NCBI RefSeq assembly: GCF_035222275.1
Contig: NC_085885.1
Coordinates: forward strand, 2,046,001 to 2,110,000
Direction of reading: 5' to 3'
DNA: 64,000 bases
Origin: Podospora bellae-mahoneyi
Taxonomy: Eukaryota > Ascomycota > Sordariomycetes > Sordariales > Podosporaceae
Below, in pieces: positions 54,983-64,000 of the stretch (position 1 is its first letter; every line of letters begins with the position of its first letter). The translations under genes were made by a program, and so were the position numbers. The notes under the pieces are model-generated. The model saw only the letters and a program-made list of their open reading frames with translations, was not told the origin of the DNA and did no database searches.

Positions 54983-57056
54983 ATGTTTGCCGCGATCGCA
55001 AGGACCGCAAGGACAGAGGCTCGGTCGCCCGCTCTTAGGAATATCATTCCCAGACAAACCCAGACGCCACTGGTTCGTGTTCTCTCAAGCCTTTCTTTTT
55101 CTTCCGCGCATACAGCTAACACAGTCGGCAACCCCAAACAGAGATTGGCAACAATGGCTTCCAGAAGGAACAACTCCTCCCTGCCCGCCGGCTACGTCGA
55201 GGACAAGTCCAAGGGCCCAATGCTCCGCTTCCAAGACTCCCTCCCCAAGCTCCCCGTCCCAACCCTCGAAGAGACTGCGGCCCGCTACCTCAAGTCCCTC
55301 AAGCCTCTCCTCTCCCCCGCCGAGCTCGAGAAGAGCACAAAGGCGGTCCAGGAGTTCATCGCCCCCAACGGCCCCGGCCGCAAGCTCCAGGAGAAGCTCC
55401 TCGCCCGCCGTGAGGACCCCAAGCACAAGAACTGGATCTACGAGTGGTGGAACGACGCCGCTTACCTCTCCTACCGCGACCCCGTCGTCCCTTATGTCAG
55501 CTACTTTTACTCTCACCGCGATGACAAGCGCCGCCGCGACCCTGCCAAGCGCGCGGCGGCCATCACCACCGCCGCGCTCGAGTTCAAGAAGCAGGTTGAC
55601 ACGGGCACGCTGGAGCCCGAGTACATGAAGAAGCTGCCGATTTGCATGGATAGCTACAAGTGGATGTTCAACTGCAGCCGTGTGGCTGCCAAGCCGGCGG
55701 ATTACCCCGTCAAGTTTGACCCGGCGCAGAACAAGCACATTTTGGTGATCCGCAAGAACCAGTTCTTCAAGGTCGCGCACGAGGTCAACGGGCAGCAGCT
55801 AAATACCTCTGAGCTGGAGCAGGCGTTCCGTCGGGTTTATGAGCTCGCCGGACAGCGGGTTCCTGCTGTTGGCGCCCTGACGTCGGAGAACAGAGATGTC
55901 TGGACCGACGCGCGCGCGAAGCTCTTGTCTGCCGACCCCAAGAACGCTCAGTCCCTCGAGGCGATCGAGTCGGCTTCGTTTGTCGTCTGCCTTGACGATG
56001 CGGCTCCTGTGACGCTTGAGGAACGCGCGCATGCTTACTGGCATGGTGACGGGCAGAACAGGTGGTATGACAAGCCGCTTCAGTTCATTGTCAACGACAA
56101 TGGCACGTCGGGTTTCATGGGGGAGCACTCCATGATGGACGGCACGCCCACCCACAGGCTGAATGACTTTGTCAACGACGTCATTTTCAACAACAAGCTC
56201 GACTTTGCCGACCCGACTGTCCGGAGCAATTTGCCCGAGCCTCAGGTTGTCAAGTTTGTCGTCAACAAGGAGGTGCAGTCCGAAATCGACAGGGCCGTCA
56301 CCGACTTCAACAACGTCATTGGCCAGCACCAGCTCGCGGTGCAGGCGTACCAGGGATACGGCAAGGGGCTGATCAAGAAGTTCAAGTGCAGCCCCGACGC
56401 GTACGTGCAGATGATCATCCAGCTGGCGTATTTCAAGATGTACGGCAAGAACAGGCCTACGTATGAGTCTGCCGCTACCAGACGCTTCCAACAAGGTCGT
56501 ACCGAGACTTGCAGGACTGTTTCCGAGGAGTCAGCGAACTGGTGCAAGAGCATGGCTGATCCTACCATTCCCGACTCTGAAAAGGTGACCTTGTTCAGAA
56601 AGGCGATTGATGGGCACTTGGAGTACATCTCTGCCGCGAGCGACGGCAAGGGCGTGGACAGGCATTTGTTTGGGCTGAAGAGGTTGTTGGGGAAGGGGGA
56701 GGAGGTGCCGGCTCTGTATCAGGATCCGGCATATGGGTATTCTAGCTCGTGGTATCTCAGCACCAGTCAGCTGTCGAGCGAGTTTTTTAACGGGTATGGG
56801 TGGAGTCAGGTTATTGATGAGGGGTTTGGGATTGCGTATATGATTAATGAGAATAGGTATGTTTTTTTTTTCCCCTGGGCAGGTGTAGTGGGATAGGGTG
56901 AACAAGATTACTGACTGACTGGTGTGCAGCTTGAACTTCAACATTGTCAGCAAGGGCCTTGGGAGCGAAAAGATGAGCTACTACCTCAGCGAGGCGGCCG
57001 GCGAGATGAGGGACTTGTTGATTCCTACTCTTGAGGCGCCCAAGGCCAAGATCTGA
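54983..57056 (+). CDS. CAT2: Carnitine O-acetyltransferase, probably mitochondrial and peroxisomal
   Basis: Two exons, 54983-56856 and 56930-57056, give 666 residues. The enzyme moves acetyl groups between CoA and carnitine so that acetyl units can leave peroxisomes and enter mitochondria. Family stretches: LPKLPVPTLEETAARYLKSL, WWNDAAYLSYRDPVVPYVSY, FVVCLDD, and the catalytic-histidine region FMGEHSMMDGTP (His382). The substrate-binding part reads PTYESAATRRFQQGRTET. The N-terminal 57 residues (MFAAIARTARTEARSPALRN) are a likely mitochondrial presequence. A second in-frame ATG at 55154 (MASRRNNSSLPAGY), in a stronger context, would give a protein without it. The C-terminus is AKI, a plausible PTS1-type peroxisomal signal. 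Exon 2 joins through AG|C (Ser) with a GTATGT donor and GTGCAG acceptor. It ends just before a pyrimidine-skewed 3' flank. Confidence 0.95.
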
Positions 57057-57328
57057 GCTCACGGTTGAGGGATCTAACGGGGGGGTGGTGCAAAAGGTGG
57101 ACGAACATAGAAAGACAGAAGATCAACATTTACAACAGACAGACAGAGACCGAGAGAAGAAGAAGGGCAAAACACAGTGCACGGGGGTTTCATACTGTTC
57201 TTTTTTTCTTTTTTTGGCTGTTTAGGAAAGAGGAGAGAGAAGGAAAGAAAGAAAGGCATATATAGCATTTACAGCTGGTTTGCTGATTGGATTTGTTGGC
57301 TTCTTACACATAGACCACTGCAGCTCGC

Positions 57329-57363
<35 letters not shown>

Positions 57364-57593
57364 TCGTTTTTGTTGTTATTGGATAGGTTCCGTCCCTTTT
57401 TAACTAGCTTGGCTTGAGGTGTTTTGTATTGTATCATTGCATTTTCAAGTCTCAGTTATTGTCTCCATCTCCAACAGGACATTTTTCCAGTGTGTGATAT
57501 AAATATATATTTTGATATCTTAACTCCCCCTCTCTCCCTCTCTTCCTACCCTCTTACCCCGTATCAATCTTTCCATCCTTTTCCCCCCACCCC
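57057..57593. other. Convergent flanks of carnitine acetyltransferase and bro1
   Basis: About 540 bases with both genes' 3' ends, a CCTG microsatellite (57331) and T-rich stretches. No gene is seen. Confidence 0.5.
57331..57362. repeat. CCTG tetranucleotide microsatellite
   Basis: About eight tandem CCTG units in the 3' flank of carnitine acetyltransferase. Confidence 0.9.
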
Positions 57594-60500
57594 TTATTTC
57601 CACGCATTCAACCCAGCCCAAGGATCCTGCCCAGCACCACCCCCCTGATTGGGATTCGGATATCCCACCTGTCCCTGATACAACTGATGTTGCTGTTGCT
57701 GTTGCTGCTGGTGCTGGTGCTGGTGCTGGTGCTGGTGCTGGTGCTGATGCTGCGAAGCGGACCCCGGTCTCGGCGGCGCATTCGGGTTATAATACCCATC
57801 CCCATAGTTGATCATCTGCTGCGGCCCCAGCGGTGGGGGTCCAGGTGGTGGTGGCGGAGGCACAAAGTTAGGCGGTACATACCCACCACCACCAGCTTGC
57901 TGCTGCTGCTGAGGAGGTGGTTGCTGATAGCCTTGTGGTGGTGCGTTGGGATTCCCATACGTGTTGTGGCCAAACGAAGTCTGGTTCGGTGGCGGGGAAG
58001 CCGGTCCGCGCATGTGTCCCCCAAGATTGAAAGTCGACTGTGTTGCCGGAGGAGACGCCGGGCCGGGGATGCGGCCGTGAGAGCTAGGGTTGTAGATGGT
58101 GTTGAACCCCGACTGGCTCGACTGTTGCTGGTGATGCCCGTAGGTGGTCTGGGTCGGGGGTGGAGAGCTGGGGAGTGTATGCTGCCCGGAGGAGTAGCTG
58201 CTCTTGTGATACGCCGGCCCGGTGTTGAAGGTGAGCGGTGCCGGCGCCGGTCTCGACTGCTTGGGAGGTGAGGGTGGTTGTTCCATCGACATGCGCTCCA
58301 TCAAACCCCTTAACCGCTCCTGCTCCAACGCAGCCTGTGAGCTCTTGCTTGCTGCCCGGGCCTGTTCGATTTGGTTGAGCAACTGCGCTCCTTCAGACCG
58401 CCGGTTGTTGACAAACGTGTCAACATTCTTCTCCATGCTCTCCACCGTTTCCCTCATCTCCTTGTACCAATTCTTGGCGCTCTGGAGACCAGCCTCCAAG
58501 TCCAGGAACTCCTGATATGCCCGCTTGTATCTGCCGATGACGGAAGCTCTCGTCCTCTGAATTGATTCATATTTGCTCTGCTCCGCGCGGACCCGCTTAT
58601 CCTGAAGGAGGTTGTTGAACGTTACTGTCAACTCCCGCATCATCGCCGCCTGCTTGTGAGTAGCTTGAACGAGACGGGTCTGGTAAGGCCTGAACTTCTC
58701 GAGCTCCTGTTGAAACAGCTGCTGCTCGTGCTTGACAATGCTCTTCTTGTTCAAAATCAAGATTTGAGAGATGTCATCATTGTGCGCCTGTGTCTGTTAG
58801 CAAACGCTCTCATACTGCCCCCATGAGTTCCTGGAAGACAACTCACCTTCTCCTTCAAGTCCTTGAGCACTTGGGTGCGTTCCCTTTTGATCAGATTCAG
58901 CTTCTTGAGGATATCCTCCACCTTGGCAATCTGCTCAACAACGCTCGGTCCCCCATCATCAAAATCGGTATCCAAAAGATTGGGTTCAGTCGACGGGCTA
59001 TTCGTATTGCTGGCTTTGCGCCCTTTATTAACCGCCCTCTGGAACAACGCATCCACCTCGCCAGTCTCCGCAGCAAGACGCATCTCGTCAAACTCGTTCT
59101 GGTTTTGCCGCAGCTTGGTGAACAGTTGTTGATCGCTCCGTGCTGCCTCGTCCAAAGCTTCCCGATAACCTCGAATATCACTCCGTAGAGTCGTAGTAAG
59201 TCGCGAGCTTGGTTGCTGGGTCCACTCGCTATCATATTTCGACCTCATCTTTTCACACACGCTTTCCTCCATATCTAGTTGTTTTGCGCTCCTGTCCAAA
59301 ACAGTCATGATGGCCTGTTTCTGACCATGCAAAGAGTCGAATATCGTCCCGGGATTCTCGTGGTCCGCAACGTCCACACACCATGTCCTGAAATCTTCAT
59401 CGGGAAGAATTTCCTGATCAAAGCCACCCTTCAGAACTTGAAGAGCACCTGGCAGCCTCAAATAATCCAAACTCGCAGCCATCTCGCTGTTAGCTTGATC
59501 AACCCGTTCTGTCTCAGCTCTGACCAACTTCGCCTTCTCTTCGTCGTACAAGCTGGCCGACTCAGTGACCGCCAATGGCACAATTTTGGCAAACAGATCT
59601 GGCCCGGTAATTCGGGAGATGTCTTGCCCAGCGTAGAGCTCGCTCACTGGGATAGGCTTCGCAGCAGGCAGCTTGGCCACAGGTGGAACACCTGCTTCGG
59701 CAGGTACTGGCTGATGGTAGATGAAATCGTTGTCCTTGTTAAGCTCACGTAGCTTGTCCTGAACCGCCACCCAGTGCCTCTTGGTGATTTCCTGCAATAT
59801 GTAAGGCGCATCCGCGTTCAAGTTTGCGTTTGGAGGCAACGTCCCCGGGAAACTGTGAGAGATTTTGTTCGCATCACGGGCAAGTGCCTCCGCCACCTGT
59901 AGACGTGCAATAGCCATACCGTGCGAGTTCGCATCGTCGTCCGCCAAGGCCTGGAAGTATTGCGCCATCGATGTCATGAGGTTGTACTTGGCTTGCACCA
60001 TCTGAAGCCAGACCTTTTCGAAAATGGCCCTGTTGACATTGTCCTGGACACCCTCGGCTGCTTGTCCGTACAGAGTAGCTGCTTGACTCGCGAGCTTGGC
60101 CAATAACCCAACCTTTTTCTGGTCTGTGATCTGTTTCTCGAGGAACACCTCCTGCGCCTGTGCCAGCATGATATTGATCAGGGTTTTGACCGTTTCCCGA
60201 CTCAGGTCTGCCGATGGCGCATGGAGGAAGTTTTCGTTGATATAAGTAAACATGCCAGCCGAGGCCTGGAAAGAATGGTAGGCGGTTTTCAGGCCGGATT
60301 CTTCGGTTCGAGTCTGATGGGCAGCATGGCAGGAGAGTACGGCCGAGATATTGAAGATGATAGAGGCCTTCTCAAACGCCAGCGAGTGTTGCGAAGTGGG
60401 CTTGTGCGTGAAGGCATCGAACCTGGATCAACCGAGGTTAGAAGGACATCTCAACAAGCCGGGACATGATGAGCATATGTTACCATGTAAAGGAGATCTT

Positions 60501-60761
60501 GATGTGCTGCTCGTCAACCGGGAAACGGAGGTCCAGAAGCTCTAGCTGGCCATAGTACCGGTACAACAGGTCCCTGCCAGCGGTGCTGTCCTTACCAGCA
60601 CCACGCATGTCCTGGCGTAACCGGTTGATGGCGGCGCATTCTTCTGCGTAGCGCTCCGGGTCATCGCCGTAGGTATTCTGGATATACGACTTGAGGGGCG
60701 AGATCCAGTCGATCTCGTTTGTGGCCTTGAGAGGCACGGCGATCATGGGCGCTTGTGCCAT
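57594..60761 (-). CDS. bro1: BRO1-domain protein, ESCRT-associated (Vps31/ALIX type)
   Basis: Three exons: 60484-60761, 58847-60422 and 57594-58787, giving 1015 residues. It begins MAQAPMIAVPLKATNEIDW, the Bro1-type rather than the PalA/Rim20-type N-terminus. The BRO1 domain (about 1-390) binds the C-terminal helix of Snf7/ESCRT-III. A helical V domain (about 400-760) follows. A Pro/Gln-rich tail after about 795 carries PPPPPPGPPPLGP and a His-Gln repeat, and ends DPWAGLNAWK. Bro1 recruits the Doa4 deubiquitinase and shapes ESCRT-III during multivesicular body sorting. The splice junctions keep conserved sequence in frame (SFTW|FDAFTHKP and LKEK|AHNDDISQ). Introns are 61 and 59 nt with GTAACA and GTGAGT donors. 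The other ESCRT-III partner gene in the window is ist1; the distance of 42 kb gives no reason to infer linkage. Confidence 0.93.
57684..57752. repeat. CTGGTG/CTGTTG repeat coding for a His-Gln tract in Bro1
   Basis: A hexanucleotide run of CTGGTG units, next to CTGTTG units, codes for alternating His-Gln followed by poly-Gln in the Bro1 tail. The repeat unit preserves the frame, so length differences between isolates are likely. Confidence 0.9.
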
Positions 60762-60978
60762 GCTGGGCACTTGCTGGGTGTGGTGTTCAGTTCAGTCGAC
60801 CGTTGCGCAAACCAGAGACGGGCTCGTTGACGTTGAGGGTGGTTTTTAATTCTCGGCACGGCATTCATAAACCCAAGGCTTCCCGATGGGGTCGCATACG
60901 ACGCGGCCAGTCGACGTACGTGTGGTGGCGTGAACGGTATTGCTTGCAGCTGGGAGTGAAGACGCAGTGCACGGCCCG

Positions 60979-60995
60979 GGTTAGGTTAGGTTAGG
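60979..60995. repeat. Short TTAGG repeat
   Basis: Three tandem TTAGG units preceded by GG, about 220 bases upstream of bro1. Fungal telomeres use TTAGGG, so this is similar but not identical; further single TTAGG words lie nearby (61046). Confidence 0.7.
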
Positions 60996-62097
60996 TGAAG
61001 GTTGACAGGGCGGGGTTGGCAGAGAGAGGGCAGGTAAGGCAAGGTTAGGTAGGCAAGTGGCGTGGTGGAGTAGTGAGAGGTTAGCGGAATAAGGTGCCGT
61101 CGGTAGTGGGCTTCCGCGAGATTCCTGTCTGCAGTGAGACGGAGATGTAAAAGGTCAAGTCAGGCATTGGGTGAGCAAAAGAACAAGGTCCGAGGTGAGG
61201 TGGGATGAGTGGACGGAGAGCAGCAGTTCACAGCGAACATGGGTTACCTACCTAAGCAAGGTGTTGATAGCGGCGGCGGCGGCGGCGGCAGGCGGCACAC
61301 CCCTTGGCGGCTAATAGGGCGGGGAGAACCCGCAATGACGCTGAGCTGCCCCTCCTTCAACCTACACCAGAGGGGCTTGATCCTTGTTCCTCTTTTTGGG
61401 CCTCAATGACATGCCTGATATGTGGATGTTATCTCTCAGAGAACCGAAAGGGGGTTGTATATATTAACAAGAGAATATAGCAGAACGGCGCGCCATTAAA
61501 CAGACACTCGAATCTCATCCAATAGCTCATCATCTCTCAGTTGGAGTTAGCCGCGCAATGCACACCTCTGCATCTCTAGCGGCCTAGCCTCTAATCCGAG
61601 TCCCCACCCACCGTGTTCCGGCATTCAGGGACCACAAGAAGTGTCTTTTTCCCAACACCGTCATCTCGCGATGCAGCTGACGCCACAACGACTGCACCAC
61701 CAACACGCATTGCCCATGTCAGATGGACTTTTAAGCATTGTGAGATAGCCGCCGGGTGTCCTCCTTCTTTTCTTCCATGACCTTGGTTCTGCTGCGTCCA
61801 GTTCTCAGCCAGTGTGCCAGTTCATATCACCGCAGTCTTTGAGACTCCTAGCTTGGACACTGTGAAGATCCGGTGTGACAAGCTGCGTTCCAGCACACTA
61901 TCACCTGCCTAAGCTCAGTCTCGTCAAATGAGTAAATCATAGGCATCCACCCAAAGTCCCATCCATCGCTGATTGGCATACGCAGACCGCCACGCAATAT
62001 CGTCGTCGTCTTAATTTATCGTTGGTAATCGCCCTCACCACAAAATAGTTGAACACACAAAAGTAGGTTAACCCGTACTATATTGTGAACTACCTTA

Positions 62098-62222
62098 TGC
62101 CTTAAGAGTAAATTAATTGGCACTTAAACGATGTTTTAAGGCCTCTTAACTATCTTTGAAGGCCTATGGACTGTATTTAAAGGCCTATGGACTGTCCTTC
62201 AAGGCACGTAAACATACTTTAA
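62098..62222. repeat. 21-nt minisatellite, about six units
   Basis: Units of 21 bases start at 62098 (degenerate), 62119, 62140, 62161, 62182 and 62203 (20 bases). The best-matched pair (62161 and 62182) shares the first 14 bases, ggcctatggactgt. All later units begin with GGC and end in AA. The tract is AT-rich and does not code. Confidence 0.8.
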
Positions 62223-63634
62223 TATCTCAGCTGTTTTGTGGGCAGGGTGACTGTCAAGACACCCCCAAGCTCCTCGAACAGTTGATTACAAAAACGAATA
62301 ACGGAATACAATGCCAAAAAGCAGCATAACCAGAGCGTGCTAGCGAGTATTATCGGTGGTCCAATCGTGGGCGGGGAGGGGGGTTTTTCTATGCCCTCAA
62401 GGGGTCTCGGCAGGGAGTCTAGGGTACTACTACAGTGGAATGGAGAAACAAGGTTGATTATAAGCTCCAAGCTATTATTAAATAACAGCAAGATCCCGGA
62501 TATAAATTGGTGCTGGAATGTTTCTGGAACGAAGGCTTTGGGTTCAAAACGATGGTTTCGACACGGTGTGTTAGTCTTGAACAGTTCAGGGGTCGAAAAG
62601 GGGCAACGGGATGACGAGCTGGGAAGCCTCAGACATTATAAACGAGATATGCTCTTGCGCGGATTTGTGGTGGGCGACTGGTGGGAACATTTATCGCCTC
62701 TTTGAAGCTGTGAGAGACTATCACACTATGTGTATTCATCAAAAGAAGAGCCCCAGAGGTACCGCTGCGTGTTCCCTTTCGCTAGGCTACTCAAACCACT
62801 GCTACTGACTCGCAATATGATAGTACTTCATAATCATCTGCTCATCTGCATTCTGCCCGGATTCCTCTTCCAACCTTTCTGATACCTCGTCAAGCCTCTC
62901 AAGCTACCGAATCTGAGAGGGAACAGTCTTCATCCAAATGCTCTGGAGAAATTTGAGAGATAGTCGAATGAGCGCCGAGAAAAGCTGGAAAGACGGAAGT
63001 ATAAAACCCAATTTACTAAGCGCAGTCTGTTCAAGTATCTGAAAACTGACAAACCTTCCACAAATTGCTGACAGAGATGGTCCTGACTCCGCAAATCGAG
63101 CGTGAACGGTGTGCTGCGGGGCAGCGGTCACGTCCAGAGCTCCACAAACCCCCCGCTGCGGGGAGATTGTGGAGTTCTCCGGTCCGGCGTTGAACAGTGC
63201 GGGGCAATCCAGTTGCGTTGTTCAGACGAACAGCCCCAAGCACAGCATAGAATGCCATGCAGCAGAAGGGTTCCTGCTACTTTGCTTCTCGTTATCCGGA
63301 ATGTGCGTTTCATGGGGGGACACGGGGGGAATCTGGCCAACAAGAGGGGCCGGAAATAGGCTGATTCAAGGCCGATCTCACAAACCGACCCCCCCCTTCG
63401 CCCTACCGTACAAGACGTCAAGAAGCGAAGCTAGGGGTTCCTAGATGACAGCGGCGCTACCTATTAGTGATGCCCGGCGTCGATATTTAAGTCCCGAAGT
63501 CCCATCCCGATCTGACGTGCTCAGGTTACTTTCTCGGGTTATTTGCTGCTCTCCCTCTCAATCTTTTCTGTTTGTGACAATCGTGGTAACCAGAGCTTCT
63601 ACTACTCTACCCAGGAAGAATCAGAACAGCAACA

Positions 63635-63944
63635 ATGGCTTTTGAGCGTAAGATGCTGCTTTCCCGAGATGCGGGGGAAGCTCCTGAACTGACACATGCA
63701 TCCAGGTCTCGTCAGATTTGTGCCCAAGGGCGACACCAGTAAGGTCCTGGTCGGAGAGCCAGTAGACAGCTCTGTCGATGTCGGTCTCGCTGTCTACAAG
63801 GGAGAGGAGGTTCAGGTCAAGGTTTACAGCGGAAGCTCCGTTCTCGATGCCGGCTCACCAACGGACGAGACCGCCGTCATCGGCCAGATCCTCTCGCCCG
63901 TAACGGCCAACGAGGCCGGCACAATCCGCTGCATCGGGTTGAAC
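63635..63944 (+). CDS. Fumarylacetoacetate hydrolase family protein (5' part only)
   Basis: Two exons are visible: 63635-63647 (MAFE plus one base) and 63706-63944. Together they give 84 residues, after which a GTAAGT donor opens an intron that runs to the window edge; a CTAAC branch site is already visible at 63988. The first intron (58 nt) has GTAAGA and CCAG, and splicing gives MAFERLVRFVPKGDTSKVL. The stretch VDVGLAVYKGEEVQVKVYSG and the end ILSPVTANEAGTIRCIGLN match the N-terminal region of FAH-family hydrolases/decarboxylases of the FAHD1/2 type. Members act on acylpyruvates or oxaloacetate, or break down aromatic ring products. The catalytic acidic residues lie beyond the edge, so substrate class cannot be judged. 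No presequence is apparent. Confidence 0.85.
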
Positions 63945-64000
63945 GTAAGTTCTTAGTAGCAGCCTGAAGGAGACTCGGGACCATGACTAACAACTTCAAC

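Larger units (their letters stand above)
60762..63634. other. 2.9-kb gene-free region between bro1 and the FAH-family gene
   Basis: No gene is supported. The bro1 side holds a short TTAGG repeat (60979). The middle is AT-richer with a 21-nt minisatellite (62098-62222). The frame 62337-62705 plus shows no family resemblance. The right part (63430-63634) is the pyrimidine-rich leader of the next gene. Confidence 0.5.

Noticed and set aside
1-64000. CRISPR arrays, bacterial-type operons, secondary-metabolite cluster
   Set aside because: The window is eukaryotic with spliced genes; no regularly spaced repeats with unique spacers and no PKS/NRPS or terpene enzymes were seen.

Overview
The window looks like a gene-dense nuclear segment of a filamentous ascomycete (Pezizomycotina, most likely a sordariomycete of the Sordariales type). 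The support is direct: GC-rich genes on both strands, short introns (about 48-136 nt, GTRNGT donors, CTRAC/CTAAC branch sites, YAG acceptors), and a set of house-keeping proteins with fungal domain architecture. No rRNA, tRNA, CRISPR array, intact transposon, retroelement or secondary-metabolite cluster was recognised. No start, end or splice site has transcript support; models rest on open frames, splice signals and remembered family sequence.

Layout, left to right. 0-10 kb: polytopic membrane protein with a PPxY motif (-), decayed short-chain dehydrogenase (+), PP2A leucine carboxyl methyltransferase ppm1 (+), nodulin-like MFS transporter (+). 10-16 kb: AP-2 sigma aps2 (+), an 843-residue CCHC zinc-knuckle protein with a long KE repeat (-), ESCRT-associated ist1 (-). 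16-24 kb: SAGA subunit spt3 (+), whose first intron is about 2.2 kb and holds a long open frame; then mismatch-repair pms1 (-). 26-34 kb: GPI inositol-deacylase bst1 (+) and SERINC-family tms1 (+). 34-38 kb: no gene seen, several simple repeats. 38-44 kb: cystathionine beta-lyase (-), msp1 (-), monopolin csm1/pcs1 (+). 44-51 kb: membrane protein of unknown role (-), adrenodoxin reductase arh1 (+), ETF alpha (-). 51-61 kb: SWI3/RSC8-type remodeler subunit (+), carnitine acetyltransferase (+), ESCRT-associated bro1 (-). 61-64 kb: a gene-free stretch with a 21-nt minisatellite, then the first two exons of a fumarylacetoacetate-hydrolase-family gene cut by the right edge.

The genes do not form one pathway. 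Loose themes recur: membrane traffic (aps2, ist1, bro1, bst1), chromatin and chromosome maintenance (spt3, RSC8-type, pms1, csm1), and mitochondrial/peroxisomal metabolism (arh1, ETF alpha, carnitine acetyltransferase, msp1). Several pairs are divergent and share upstream regions of about 0.6-0.8 kb: ist1/spt3, msp1/csm1, 44.6-kb gene/arh1, ETF alpha/RSC8-type.

The most interesting observations are (1) the frame inside spt3 intron 1 that runs, in phase, straight into spt3 exon 2; (2) a recurrent switch inside coding regions from C-rich to G-rich coding strand, seen in genes on both strands; (3) short repeats and possible SUMO-interacting motifs in the zinc-knuckle protein; (4) MluI-type boxes before pms1 and csm1; and (5) the 21-nt minisatellite near 62.1 kb.
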